The translations under genes were made by a program, and so were the position numbers. The notes below the pieces were generated by a model, which was given only the letters and a program-made list of their open reading frames with translations, made no database searches and was not told where the DNA came from. DNA of 64,000 bases from Marivita sp046592965 (lineage in GTDB: Bacteria > Pseudomonadota > Alphaproteobacteria > Rhodobacterales > Rhodobacteraceae): positions 1 to 64,000 of the forward strand of contig NZ_JBISBV010000004.1 of assembly GCF_046592965.1 (NCBI RefSeq), written 5' to 3'. The stretch's first letter is position 1. Every line of letters starts with the position of its first letter. Of this stretch, positions 53,033-61,567 are shown piece after piece.

Positions 53033-53114
53033 CTGTTAGATATTTCCCTGACTGGCATGAATGAGCGGAAAACGCAAACATACAGACACATCCCGCGTCA
53101 CCCAGGAGGTTCTG

Positions 53115-53249
53115 ATGTTCAGTGTACTTGCAAAAACATTTTTCCGCGCCAGTGGCGTGTCCAACCCAACCGTCAAGCATGATTTGCCCGTCCCGCGCGC
53201 GCAGGATCTCCCAATCAGCGCTCCGAAGCGATGGGAAGACTGGAAGTGA
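53115..53249 (+). CDS. 44-residue protein divergent from lysR
   Basis: MFSVLAKTFFRASGVSNPT to PKRWEDWK. The ATG at 53115 has a strong GGAGG 6 bases upstream. A mildly hydrophobic N-terminal helix is followed by a basic, proline-rich tail ending WEDWK. I recognise no family. Strong ribosome binding site and position beside a LysR gene with a shared operator argue for a real gene, probably LysR-controlled. Confidence 0.6.
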   Translation: MFSVLAKTFFRASGVSNPTVKHDLPVPRAQDLPISAPKRWEDWK

Positions 53250-53290
53250 CACCCAGAGCCACGGCCGCTTGCCGCGCTGATCGTGACATC

Positions 53291-53339
53291 AAATCAAAAA
53301 GCGCCGGCGTCTCCGTTCAGGAAGGACCCACCGGCGCTT
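53291..53339 (-). terminator. Rho-independent terminator of ccoNOQP
   Basis: AAGCGCCGG (53299-53307) pairs perfectly with CCGGCGCTT (53331-53339). Read on the minus strand the stem is followed by TTTTTGATTT. It lies 42 bases after the ccoP stop and separates ccoNOQP from lysR-ccoGHIS. It may also stop the convergent 44-aa gene. Confidence 0.8.
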
Positions 53340-53380
53340 GATCTTTGGTCAATCGGTCTGACATCGACCGAAATCATGCC

Positions 53381-54253
53381 TCACTCGGGCGTCGCCTCTC
53401 CGCCGCCCAGTCCGTGTACGTAAGTGGCCACGGCACGGATTTGTGCTTCGTTCAGGCGGTCTGCCCAAGGCGGCATGACGCCGAAGCGCGAATACTCCAC
53501 AGTCTCTACAAGCGTGTCGTAATCACCGCCATAGAGCCAGATCGCATCCGTAAGATTGGGCGCACCCTGAAAGCGATCGCCGGTGCCGTCTTCCATGTGG
53601 CACGCGGCGCAATTGTCCATGAACACCGTTTCACCGGCATCGACTATCGAAGCATCCTGCGCCTCGCCCGAAAGCGACATCACGTAGTTGACCACCTGGG
53701 CGATCTCTTCGGGTTCCAGCAGGTCGCCAAAGGCAGGCATTTCCGAATAGCGCGCGTCGGGATCATCCTCGTTGCGAATGCCGTGCGCGATCGTCGCGTG
53801 GATGGATTCGATATCGCCGCCCCACAGCCAGTCATCGTCCAGCAGGTTCGGATAGCCCTTGGCCCCTGCCGCACCCGAGCCGTGACATTGCGCACACCAG
53901 GTGCGGAACACGGCGCCACCGGCGTTCTGGGCGTACTGCGTCAGGTTCGGGTCGGCCGAAATCTCGGTCAGTTCAACCGACGCGAGCTGTTCGTTGATGC
54001 CGGAGTTGGCACCCTCGAACCGCGCGATATCCTTTTCGACCTCGGCACGCGTGGAGAACCCCAAAAGACCGGGTGTCGCCTGCTTGATGCCGGGCCAGGC
54101 GGGATAGGCGATGGTATACAGCACCGCCCAGATGATGGTGGCGTACAAGGTCCAAAGCCACCAGCGCGGCAATGGTTTGTTGTATTCCTTGATACCGTCC
54201 CACTCGTGGCCGGTTGTCTCATAGTCGAGATCGTCGTCTTTTTTGTCGCTCAT
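53381..54253 (-). CDS. ccoP: cbb3-type cytochrome c oxidase subunit III (dihaem)
   Basis: 290 aa. One membrane helix (about 33-55) and two cytochrome c domains with haem sites CAQCH and CAACH. The N-terminal DGIKEYNKPLPRWW is typical. It passes electrons from soluble or anchored cytochrome c to CcoO. It overlaps ccoQ by 4 bases and ends before the terminator at 53291-53339. Confidence 0.96.
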   Translation of the reverse strand: MSDKKDDDLDYETTGHEWDGIKEYNKPLPRWWLWTLYATIIWAVLYTIAYPAWPGIKQATPGLLGFSTRAEVEKDIARFEGANSGINEQLASVELTEISADPNLTQYAQNAGGAVFRTWCAQCHGSGAAGAKGYPNLLDDDWLWGGDIESIHATIAHGIRNEDDPDARYSEMPAFGDLLEPEEIAQVVNYVMSLSGEAQDASIVDAGETVFMDNCAACHMEDGTGDRFQGAPNLTDAIWLYGGDYDTLVETVEYSRFGVMPPWADRLNEAQIRAVATYVHGLGGGEATPE

Positions 54254-54456
54254 TTCCTCGCCCCTTTGGATTCGGCGGGTTTTTCCTTGGTTTCGGCTGG
54301 CTTGTCTTCATGCCGAAACGGAATGTCTGCAGTGTCGCGATGTGCCTTGTTGCTTCCCGGACGGATGACCCAAAGGACCACCGCCACGAAGAAGACGAAC
54401 AGGATGAGAAGCATCCAACTGTCTGCGAATTCACGGAGGGCTGAATAGGTTTCCAT
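54250..54456 (-). CDS. ccoQ: cbb3 oxidase subunit IV (CcoQ)
   Basis: 68 aa. One membrane helix (about 13-33, WMLLILFVFFVAVVLWVI) and a charged C-terminal tail rich in K, E and P. Position between ccoO and ccoP and length identify it. It stabilises the complex. Confidence 0.92.
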   Translation of the reverse strand: METYSALREFADSWMLLILFVFFVAVVLWVIRPGSNKAHRDTADIPFRHEDKPAETKEKPAESKGARK

Positions 54457-54465
54457 ATCCCCTCC

Positions 54466-55308
54466 CTAGCGGTTTGCGACCGGCGTGAAGGTCGAGAAGT
54501 CGACCAACGTGCCGAGCATCTGCAGATACGCAATCAGCGCGTCCGCTTCGGAGACGCCCGGTTGCCCGTCGAAATTCCGCACATTCACAGAGTCGCCGTA
54601 GCGTTCGAGCAGACCGTCGTAGTCACTGTCCGGATCGGCCTGCGCCCGGAAATCCGCTTGCGCCGCTTCGATCATGCCCTCGTCATAAGGCACACCCACA
54701 AAGGCATTGGTCGCCAGCAGATCATCGACATATCTGCCGTCAAGCAACTTGGTTTCGAGATAGCCATATTTGGGCATCACCGATTCCGGCACCACCGATT
54801 GCGGATTGCGCAGGTGATCCACGTGCCAGTCATCCGAATAGCGGCCCCCGACGCGGGCAAGGTCCGGCCCTGTCCGCTTGGAGCCCCACTGGAACGGATG
54901 GTCATACATCGACTCCGCCGCGAGGCTGTAGTGGCCATAACGTTCGACCTCGTCGCGCATCGGGCGGATCATCTGGCTGTGGCACACATAGCACCCTTCG
55001 CGCACATAGATGTCCCGACCCGTGAGTTCGAGCGGCGTATAGGGACGCATGCCCTCGACCTCTTCGATCGTGTTCTCAAGGTAGAACAGCGGAACGATCT
55101 GGACCAGGCCACCGATGCTGACCACCAGAAGACTGAAGATGAACAGCAGCGATGCGTTGGTTTCGATAAACTTGTGCTTGTCGAAAAAGCTCGTCTGATG
55201 CGGCAACTCGTTCGGAATTTCGTCTGGAAAATCCTTGAGCGTGGAGACATGCGGATCCTTGTCCGGATCCGTGATCTTGTCGTTGTTCGGCGTTTTCTTG
55301 TCGGCCAT
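54466..55308 (-). CDS. ccoO: cbb3-type cytochrome c oxidase subunit II (monohaem)
   Basis: 280 aa, longer than the usual 240 or so. Family proteins normally begin just before the HKFIETNASLLF segment, here at residue 45. The extra 44 N-terminal residues are hydrophilic. Their start is supported by AGGAGA about 9 bases before ATG 55308, overlapping the ccoN stop. One membrane helix (about 53-75), then the haem site CYVCH with QMIRP. It accepts electrons from CcoP for CcoN. Confidence 0.95.
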   Translation of the reverse strand: MADKKTPNNDKITDPDKDPHVSTLKDFPDEIPNELPHQTSFFDKHKFIETNASLLFIFSLLVVSIGGLVQIVPLFYLENTIEEVEGMRPYTPLELTGRDIYVREGCYVCHSQMIRPMRDEVERYGHYSLAAESMYDHPFQWGSKRTGPDLARVGGRYSDDWHVDHLRNPQSVVPESVMPKYGYLETKLLDGRYVDDLLATNAFVGVPYDEGMIEAAQADFRAQADPDSDYDGLLERYGDSVNVRNFDGQPGVSEADALIAYLQMLGTLVDFSTFTPVANR

Positions 55309-55320
55309 TGATCCGATCTC

Positions 55321-56931
55321 CTATTCGGCCGCGACGGCTGCTTGCGAAGCCGCGGTCTCTTTGACCGGGCTGCGCGTCGCAGTCATCCACAGGTTGTAGC
55401 ACATGATCAGCGCACCGGTGAGATACATTACACCGCCCAGCGCACGCACGACGTACATCGGGAACTTGGCGCTCACCGTGTCGGCAAACGAGTTCACGAG
55501 GAAGCCATTGGCGTCAACTTCGCGCCACATCAGGCCTTCCATGATCCCCGTGACCCACATCGAGGCGGCGTAGAGGATGATGCCGATGGTGGCGAGCCAG
55601 AAGTGCCAGCTGACCATGCTAAGGCTGTAAAGCCGCTGACGGTTCCAGAGCTTCGGCACCAGGAAGTAAAGCGCGCCAAAGGTGATCATTCCGTTCCAGC
55701 CAAGCGCACCGGAATGGACGTGACCGATGGTCCAGTCTGTATAGTGCGACAGCGAGTTCACCGCGCGGATCGACATCATCGGACCTTCAAAGGTCGACAT
55801 GCCGTAAAAGCCAAGCGAGATCACCATCATGCGGATCACCGGATCGGTGCGCAGCTTGTCCCAGGCCCCCGAGAGCGTCATCAGACCGTTGATCATGCCA
55901 CCCCAAGACGGCATCCACAGGACAATCGAAAACACCATGCCCAGCGTCGCGGCCCAGTCGGGCAGCGCGGTATAGTGCAAGTGGTGCGGACCGGCCCAGA
56001 TATAGAGGAAGATCAGCGCCCAGAAGTGGATGATCGACAGCTTGTAGCTAAATACGGGACGTTCGGCCTGTTTCGGCACGAAGTAATACATCATGCCAAG
56101 AAAACCGGCCGTCAGGAAGAAGCCCACGGCGTTGTGGCCATACCACCACTGCACCATCGCATCCTGAACACCCGAAAACACCTGAACCGACTTGGAGCCG
56201 AAGATCGACACCGGAATGCTGAGGTTGTTGAAGATGTGCAGCATCGCAACGGTGATAATGAAGGACAAAAAGAACCAGTTCGCCACGTAGATATGCGGCT
56301 CTTTCCGCTTGACGATGGTTCCCAGGAACACCGCAAGATAGGCCACCCAGACGATTGTGAGCCACAGATCGGTGTACCACTCCGGCTCGGCGTATTCCTT
56401 GGACTGAGTCGACCCGAACAGATAGCCGGTCGCCGCCAGAATGATGAACAGGTTATAGCCCCAGAATACGAACCAGGCGAGGTTGCCGCCCCAAAGCCGC
56501 GCGGCGCTGGTGCGCTGAACAACGTAGAACGACGTCGCGATCAAGGCGTTGCCGCCGAACGCGAAAATCACCGCAGAGGTGTGCAGCGGACGCAACCGCC
56601 CGAAGTTCATGTAGCCTTGCGCCCAATCGAAGTTGAGCGCCGGAAAGGCCAGTTCGAACGCGATATAGGTTCCGACAAGGAACCCCACCACGCCCCAGAA
56701 TGCCGTCGCGACAACGCCATAGCGTATCACACCGTCCATGTAGCGGGATTGCAACACCGCTGCGGGAATCGGTTCGTCCGTCTGTCGCAGAATCCACAGA
56801 AATAGCCCGGCAGACACCACCATCACGATGATGGCGTGAACCTGATAGGCCAAATCGCGCGCGTAACTCGCAGCGATCATCGCCAGAAGCGTGATCAAGC
56901 CAAGCACGATCAGCTTGATATAGTTCATCAT
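55321..56931 (-). CDS. ccoN: cbb3-type cytochrome c oxidase subunit I
   Basis: 536 aa, 12 membrane helices, no cytochrome c motif. Histidines for haem b, haem b3 and CuB sit in LRPLHTSAVIF, QWWYGHNAVGF and GPHHLHYT. It is the catalytic, proton-pumping core of the high-affinity oxidase. First gene of ccoNOQP, with FNR boxes at 57023-57036 and 57055-57068 and CATTAA (57000-56995) as a fitting -10. Confidence 0.97.
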   Translation of the reverse strand: MMNYIKLIVLGLITLLAMIAASYARDLAYQVHAIIVMVVSAGLFLWILRQTDEPIPAAVLQSRYMDGVIRYGVVATAFWGVVGFLVGTYIAFELAFPALNFDWAQGYMNFGRLRPLHTSAVIFAFGGNALIATSFYVVQRTSAARLWGGNLAWFVFWGYNLFIILAATGYLFGSTQSKEYAEPEWYTDLWLTIVWVAYLAVFLGTIVKRKEPHIYVANWFFLSFIITVAMLHIFNNLSIPVSIFGSKSVQVFSGVQDAMVQWWYGHNAVGFFLTAGFLGMMYYFVPKQAERPVFSYKLSIIHFWALIFLYIWAGPHHLHYTALPDWAATLGMVFSIVLWMPSWGGMINGLMTLSGAWDKLRTDPVIRMMVISLGFYGMSTFEGPMMSIRAVNSLSHYTDWTIGHVHSGALGWNGMITFGALYFLVPKLWNRQRLYSLSMVSWHFWLATIGIILYAASMWVTGIMEGLMWREVDANGFLVNSFADTVSAKFPMYVVRALGGVMYLTGALIMCYNLWMTATRSPVKETAASQAAVAAE

Positions 56932-57022
56932 TTTTCGTCCCTTCGTCTTTCCCGCAAGTTCAGAGTCCGCGCGGGCAGTTTTTAGACTGGGCCCTTAATG
57001 CGCATCTTGGCCGAACCTATCT

Positions 57023-57036
57023 TTGATCTGCATCAA
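57023..57036 (-). promoter_or_regulatory. FNR box for ccoNOQP
   Basis: A perfect TTGAT-CTGC-ATCAA. The centre is 98 bases before the ccoN start; a class II start would be near 56988, with CATTAA at 57000-56995 as -10. One of two boxes 32 bases apart in the divergent region. Confidence 0.88.
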
Positions 57037-57054
57037 TAGAATTTGTTCGGTTCA

Positions 57055-57068
57055 TTGATGGGTATCAA
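57055..57068 (+). promoter_or_regulatory. FNR box for the Usp gene
   Basis: A perfect TTGAT-GGGT-ATCAA. The centre is 68 bases before the Usp ATG; a class II start would be near 57103, with CATACA (57095-57100) as -10. Confidence 0.85.
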
Positions 57069-57129
57069 AGCGCCGCGTCCAAAAGAAGTGAAAGCATACA
57101 GAAAACACAGATTTACAAGGGGATTACGC

Positions 57130-57969
57130 ATGGCTTTCAAATCAATCTTGGTGGTCGTCACCGACAAGACGCATCTCAACCACACGGTCGCGCAAGGGAT
57201 TACGATGGCCGAAGCAATGGACGCCCATCTGGACGTGGTGTGCATCGGCGTGGATCGTACCCAGACCGGATATTATTACGCCGGCATGAACGCGGCGATG
57301 TTGCAGGAGACGGTGCGCCAGGCGCAGGAGGCCTCCCGCACGATGACCGATGCGGCCAGGAAACTGCTTGGCGCAACGTCCTTGCGCTGGGGCGTGACCG
57401 AAGCCGTGTGCCAGCTCGCCGACATTGCCAGAACGGTCGCCTCTTACGCGCGCTTTGCCGATCTTGCGATTGTGCCCCGGCCCTACGGAGAAGACCGCGG
57501 GATCGAGGTTGAACCGGTTGTCGAAGGGGCGCTGTTTGAAGGCCAGTCGCCTGTCATCGTCCTTCCGACCAACGATGTGCAACTGAAAATTCCCGAGATC
57601 GTCGCGATCGGATGGAACGAAAGTGCAGAAGCCCTGCGTGCGGTGCGCAGTGCATTGCCGTTACTCGTCGGCGCGAAAACCGTTCATATCGTGGTGATCG
57701 ACCCGCCGCAGCACGGGCCGAACCGGTCTGACCCCGGGGGGCAATTGTCACAATATCTGGCGCGTCATGGCGCGAAGATCGAAATCGACGTGGTGTCCAA
57801 AACCATGCCGCGGATCTCGGATGTCATGCGCCGCTGCGCGACCGACATGAACGCCGACATGATCGTCATGGGCGCCTATGGTCACTCGCGTTTCCGCGAG
57901 GCGATCCTCGGCGGCGCGACACGGCATATGTTGGAAACTTCGGAAGTGCCGGTGTTCATGGCGCACTGA
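57130..57969 (+). CDS. Tandem universal stress protein
   Basis: 279 aa from ATG 57130, with AGGGG about 9 bases upstream; the earlier start at 57043 would cover the FNR box. Two UspA domains lie in tandem (about 1-145 and 150-279). The second carries the ATP-binding type motif GAYGHSRFREAILGGATR, and the first lacks it. Usp genes next to ccoNOQP are common in Rhodobacterales. FNR control is indicated by the box at 57055-57068. Confidence 0.9.
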   Translation: MAFKSILVVVTDKTHLNHTVAQGITMAEAMDAHLDVVCIGVDRTQTGYYYAGMNAAMLQETVRQAQEASRTMTDAARKLLGATSLRWGVTEAVCQLADIARTVASYARFADLAIVPRPYGEDRGIEVEPVVEGALFEGQSPVIVLPTNDVQLKIPEIVAIGWNESAEALRAVRSALPLLVGAKTVHIVVIDPPQHGPNRSDPGGQLSQYLARHGAKIEIDVVSKTMPRISDVMRRCATDMNADMIVMGAYGHSRFREAILGGATRHMLETSEVPVFMAH

Positions 57970-57990
57970 CTGGCGACTGGCCGGGCGCGC

Positions 57991-58641
57991 TTACCCGGTC
58001 AGCAACCTCAGCCCCTGGGTTACATCCGAGCGCACCGCCAGTCGCAGGCCGGGTTCATCCCCGGCCTTCAGCGCCGCAATGATGAGGCGGTGGTATTGCG
58101 GCGCGTCCGTGCGCCGCAAACGTCCGTAAAGCGCCCGCATCGTCGGGCCAAGCTGAAGCCAAACCGTCTCGGCCATAGCCAGCATCGCGGGTGCCTGCGC
58201 CCGAAGATAGAGCGCTCGATGGAAATCGAGATTCGTGCGCAGATATCCAACCGCATCCCGATTGGAGACGGCATCGCCGATCAGACCGTTGATCGTCTGC
58301 AACCGGTCGATCAGTGCCAGATGCGCGCGCGGCAAGGCGCGGCTTGCCAGTTCCACCTCGATCAGCGCACGCAGCGCCGCCAACTCCTCGATCCGGTCGT
58401 TCGACAATTCCGGTGTCGATATCCTGCCCGAGGCCGACATCGACAACGCGCCCTCCGCCACCAGACGCTGGATCGCCTCCCGCGCGGGTGTCATCGAGAC
58501 GTCGAATTCCCGCCCGATCCCGCGCAGCGTAAACGGCTGACCGGGCGCAATCTGACCGAACATTATCCGGTTCCGCAACCCGCGATAGACGCGATCATGC
58601 GCGGATAACGTCGGCTCGGAAGGGCGAACTGAAACACTCAT
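57991..58641 (-). CDS. GntR-family (FadR/FCD subgroup) transcriptional regulator
   Basis: 216 aa. A winged HTH at about 15-75 (VYRGLRNRIMFGQIAPGQPFTLRGIGREFDVSMTPAREAIQRL) and an FCD effector domain with the metal-ligand pattern ...D..FH..L in NLDFHRALY. A TGTGATCACA palindrome lies just before the start, probably its own operator. Effector unknown; FCD members usually sense small organic acids. It is convergent to the Usp gene. Confidence 0.9.
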   Translation of the reverse strand: MSVSVRPSEPTLSAHDRVYRGLRNRIMFGQIAPGQPFTLRGIGREFDVSMTPAREAIQRLVAEGALSMSASGRISTPELSNDRIEELAALRALIEVELASRALPRAHLALIDRLQTINGLIGDAVSNRDAVGYLRTNLDFHRALYLRAQAPAMLAMAETVWLQLGPTMRALYGRLRRTDAPQYHRLIIAALKAGDEPGLRLAVRSDVTQGLRLLTG

Positions 58642-58648
58642 ACCGAAT

Positions 58649-58658
58649 TGTGATCACA
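58649..58658. promoter_or_regulatory. Probable GntR autoregulatory operator
   Basis: The perfect palindrome TGTGATCACA, 8-17 bases before the gntR start codon, over its ribosome binding region. The GT...AC half-sites fit GntR/FCD operators. Confidence 0.55.
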
Positions 58659-58671
58659 GCCAGAGCGCGGG

Positions 58672-59364
58672 TCAAGCCTCAAACCGGAATCGGTGCAGGT
58701 TCGGCCCCTCGGTTCGCAGCCATGTGCGTGCGTCCTTGCAAGGGCCGTAAAGCTGCTCGACCAGACGCCAGAACGCTGGCGAATGGTTCATCTCCTGCAG
58801 ATGCGCCACCTCATGCGCTGCGACATACTCCATCACCGGCCGAGGCGCGAGGATCAGCCGCCACGAATACATCAGCGCACCGGTGGAGGAGCATGACCCC
58901 CAGCGCGAACGTGTATCCCGAAGCGTCAGACCGGTGTAACTGCGCCCCAAGGCATGCGCATATCTGTCGGACGCCCGGCTCAATTCCGCGCGCGCCTGTT
59001 CTTTCAGCCACGCCTGCAAATGCCGCCGCCCTGTCTCGACCGGCACGGGCAAGGCAACGGTGTTCGCGGTCACAACCAGACGCTTGCCGGTGCCCTGAAC
59101 CAGATCGACATCGGTGCCGGCGATCTGCAACCGGACTCCCGGCCCCACCAGCACACGGGTCTCTTGTTTGCCAAGATGCCCCCGCACCCAATCCTGCTTC
59201 TCGAGCGCAAATGCCAGCGCATCGCGTTCCGAGACGCCGCGCGGCACGGTCAACGTCACCGCGCCGTCAATCCGCGAGATCCGCAGCGTCATCCGCCGCG
59301 CGCGCGCGTTCTTGCGCAATTTGAGTGTAATATCGGGGTTGCCCGGAAGCGTTCTGACGCCCAT
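58672..59364 (-). CDS. YgjP-like (DUF45/M48-type) zinc metallopeptidase
   Basis: 230 aa. The zinc motif H184-E185-V-A-H188 is followed by H194 in EMNHSPAFW. The upstream signature LTLRDTRSRWGSCSSTG is typical of YgjP/DUF45. Family members are cytosolic and poorly understood. It ends 30 bases before the gntR start on the same strand, with the operator between them. Confidence 0.88.
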   Translation of the reverse strand: MGVRTLPGNPDITLKLRKNARARRMTLRISRIDGAVTLTVPRGVSERDALAFALEKQDWVRGHLGKQETRVLVGPGVRLQIAGTDVDLVQGTGKRLVVTANTVALPVPVETGRRHLQAWLKEQARAELSRASDRYAHALGRSYTGLTLRDTRSRWGSCSSTGALMYSWRLILAPRPVMEYVAAHEVAHLQEMNHSPAFWRLVEQLYGPCKDARTWLRTEGPNLHRFRFEA

Positions 59365-59469
59365 ATGCCGCTCGATGAGTTCCGTGCCGCAAAGCCTTTG
59401 ACACTGACACGGTGTTATGGCAGTTGGCGCGGATTGTCGATATGACCACGCAATTGAAGGGGATGACCC

Positions 59470-59787
59470 ATGCCCAAAGAAGAATGGGGCGTCAAACGCC
59501 TTTGCCCGACCACAGGCAAACGCTTTTATGACCTGAACAACGATCCGATCATCAGCCCCTACACCGGTGAAGTGGTCGAAGTCGAAACGGGCAAAAACCG
59601 CATGATCGCGGCTGACGCTGCTGACCGCCAGAGCAAGGCCAAAGACAAGGAATCCGAAGACGCAGACGTTCTTGAAGACGATGATGTCGACGTTGAACTT
59701 GCCGATGACGACGTTCTGGAAGATGACGAGGATGACAACGTCTCTCTCGATGAGATCGCCGATGTTGCGTCCGACGACGACGATTAA
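59470..59787 (+). CDS. TIGR02300 (FYDLN) acidic protein
   Basis: 105 aa. The N-terminus MPKEEWGVKRLCPTTGKRFYDLN is the TIGR02300 signature, with a single CPxTGKRFYDLN knuckle. The second half is extremely acidic (runs of D and E from about residue 58). Found widely in alphaproteobacteria, no function known. It lies just upstream of tRNA-Ala. Confidence 0.88.
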   Translation: MPKEEWGVKRLCPTTGKRFYDLNNDPIISPYTGEVVEVETGKNRMIAADAADRQSKAKDKESEDADVLEDDDVDVELADDDVLEDDEDDNVSLDEIADVASDDDD

Positions 59788-59853
59788 TTTGCCGAAGGGG
59801 CGGAATCGCGCTTGATCCCGCCCCCGGCTTTGCGTAATTGAACGCGCACAAAC

Positions 59854-59929
<76 letters not shown>

Positions 59930-60086
59930 AATCTCTTTTTAAAAGCGTCACACAGCCCGCCTTGCATGTGCGGGGAAGTTCCTTTGTCTCGTGAACGGCG
60001 TGAAAACCCATCTTTCGCTCTGATTGCATGAACAACCGGTTTTTCACGGACGAACCGCCATTCGCGGCTTTTGCACGAACCTGCGG

Positions 60087-60806
60087 TCAACTGCGATATT
60101 CGGGGTTCTCAAATCCAAAGCGGGCACCTGCATCCCATGCGTTTCGATCATTTCCCTGATTGGGGTATCCGCCTGCGTCCTTAAGCATTCTCGCCAGGTG
60201 GATCAGGTTCCATGTCATTATGGTGGTGTTTCGCTTGGTAAACTCGTTATCGAAACCAACACGGCGACCGTCATCTTGCCTGTCGCCGTATGACGGCCCC
60301 GGACCTGCCTCTCCGATCCATCCGCAATCCGCTTGGGGCGGGATAGAAAACCCAAGATGGTTCATTGCGTACCCGATGGTCATTGCAGCGTGCTTGATCC
60401 CATCCTCGTTGCCCGTAATCACGCAGCCCGCTGTTTTTCCGTAATAAACTGACTGGCCCCTATCGTTCAGCTCGCCTGACATGCCGTAAAGCCGCTCAAT
60501 CAATATCCGGCAAACCGACGATTCCTCACCCAGCCAGAGAGGTGACCCTACAACCAGAATATCGGCGGCTTTCACCTTTTCCCAAACCAGGGACCAATCA
60601 TCTTTCTTCCAGCCATGTTCAGTCATGTCCGGATATATCCCGGGCGGTATCTCGTGACTGAGCATGTGCAGATGTTCCACCGATAGTCCCTGATCTTCCA
60701 TGATCGCGGCGGATGCGTTCATGAGCAGTTGTGTATGGCTCTCAAGCGGTTCGCGCTTCAGCGTGGTGTTGATGAAAAGTGCCTTGAGATCAGTATATTC
60801 CGTCAT
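60087..60806 (-). CDS. Flavodoxin-fold NADPH-dependent FMN reductase-like protein
   Basis: 239 aa. The start LKALFINTTLKREPLESHT and the mid-protein VVGSPLWLGEESSVCRILIERLYG identify a flavodoxin-like quinone/FMN reductase. The FMN phosphate loop is the TLKRxPxESHT region. Codon use looks less GC-biased than in its neighbours (more aaa, gat, ata by eye), and it sits just behind tRNA-Ala, hinting at transfer. Substrate unknown. Its start overlaps a 44-aa frame. Confidence 0.8.
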   Translation of the reverse strand: MTEYTDLKALFINTTLKREPLESHTQLLMNASAAIMEDQGLSVEHLHMLSHEIPPGIYPDMTEHGWKKDDWSLVWEKVKAADILVVGSPLWLGEESSVCRILIERLYGMSGELNDRGQSVYYGKTAGCVITGNEDGIKHAAMTIGYAMNHLGFSIPPQADCGWIGEAGPGPSYGDRQDDGRRVGFDNEFTKRNTTIMTWNLIHLARMLKDAGGYPNQGNDRNAWDAGARFGFENPEYRS

Positions 60807-60924
60807 CTGTCATACCCCCCGTTTCTATCCACCTGATAATAGTTTCAGGATCTGCAAAAGCCACACTATCGGCAAATTGCCTGTCGTCCGGTGGTATGAC
60901 GCGCGACGCGATTGCCTGAGACAC
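60790..60924 (-). CDS. Possible 44-residue protein overlapping the flavoprotein start
   Basis: A GTG at 60924 with GAGAGG 7 bases upstream opens a 44-codon frame (SQAIASRVIPPDDRQFADS to TDDGIY) that overlaps the flavoprotein start by 17 bases. The sequence is acidic and not repetitive, and I recognise no family. Good ribosome binding site and overlap suggest a coupled leader gene, but chance is possible. Confidence 0.35.
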   Translation of the reverse strand: MSQAIASRVIPPDDRQFADSVAFADPETIIRWIETGGMTDDGIY

Positions 60925-61042
60925 ATGACATCCTCTCAAATGCCGCAAGTCGCCATGTTGCAGGCCCAAGGCACGTGGCCTCAAAGACATTTCCAGCGCT
61001 GCACCGCTCCTGCCACGATTCGCTCCGCCACCTGCCCGCAAG

Positions 61043-61070
61043 AAAAAAGGCCACCCGAAACGAGTGGCCT
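61043..61070 (-). terminator. Rho-independent terminator of the HU gene
   Basis: AGGCCAC (61048-61054) pairs with GTGGCCT (61064-61070). On the minus strand the stem is followed by TTTTTTCTTG. It lies 24 bases after the HU stop. Confidence 0.85.
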
Positions 61071-61094
61071 CCTGTTGCATTGGTCTGTGTCGAC

Positions 61095-61382
61095 TTAGCC
61101 GTTCACGCTGTCCTTGAGGGCTTTGGCGATGGTCATCTTGACCACCTTGTCCGCCTCTTTCTTGAACTGTTCGCCGGTGGCCGGGTTGCGCACCATACGC
61201 TCGGGGCGTTCACGGCAATAGATCTTGCCAACACCCGGAAGCGTGACTGCGCCGCCTTCGGACACTTCCTTGGTGATGATGCCGGTGACCGCGTCGAGTG
61301 CAGCACTTGCGGTTTTCTTGTCGCTGCCCATTTCTTCGGCCAGAGCGGCCACAAGCTGGGTCTTGGTCATTGGTTTCGCCAT
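61095..61382 (-). CDS. hup: HU-family DNA-binding protein
   Basis: 95 aa from ATG 61382, with GAAGGAGA about 9 bases upstream. The HU/IHF fold is shown by MTKTQLVAALAEEMGSDKKTA, GVGKIYCRERPERMVRNPATGEQ with the beta-arm RNPATG, and a helical C-terminus. It compacts and bends DNA. Nucleoid location. Monocistronic, with a clear terminator. Confidence 0.93.
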   Translation of the reverse strand: MAKPMTKTQLVAALAEEMGSDKKTASAALDAVTGIITKEVSEGGAVTLPGVGKIYCRERPERMVRNPATGEQFKKEADKVVKMTIAKALKDSVNG

Positions 61383-61567
61383 TTCGTGGTCTCCTTCACT
61401 GCCCGATCTTGGGCCTCGTGTGCAAAAACTAACCGTATATTGCGGCAAAACACAACGGCTGGTAGCCTATAACCAAGGGTTTTTCGTCTTTTTTGCTGAA
61501 TTCCCACAGGTTTTCCCGTTCGTTTTCGGCAGAATCCGGAAATTGACCGTGGATCCTGCAGAATCGC

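Noticed and set aside
55342..56805. 487-codon frame opposite ccoN
   Set aside because: Antisense shadow of a strongly conserved gene; repetitive R/H/G content and no domain.
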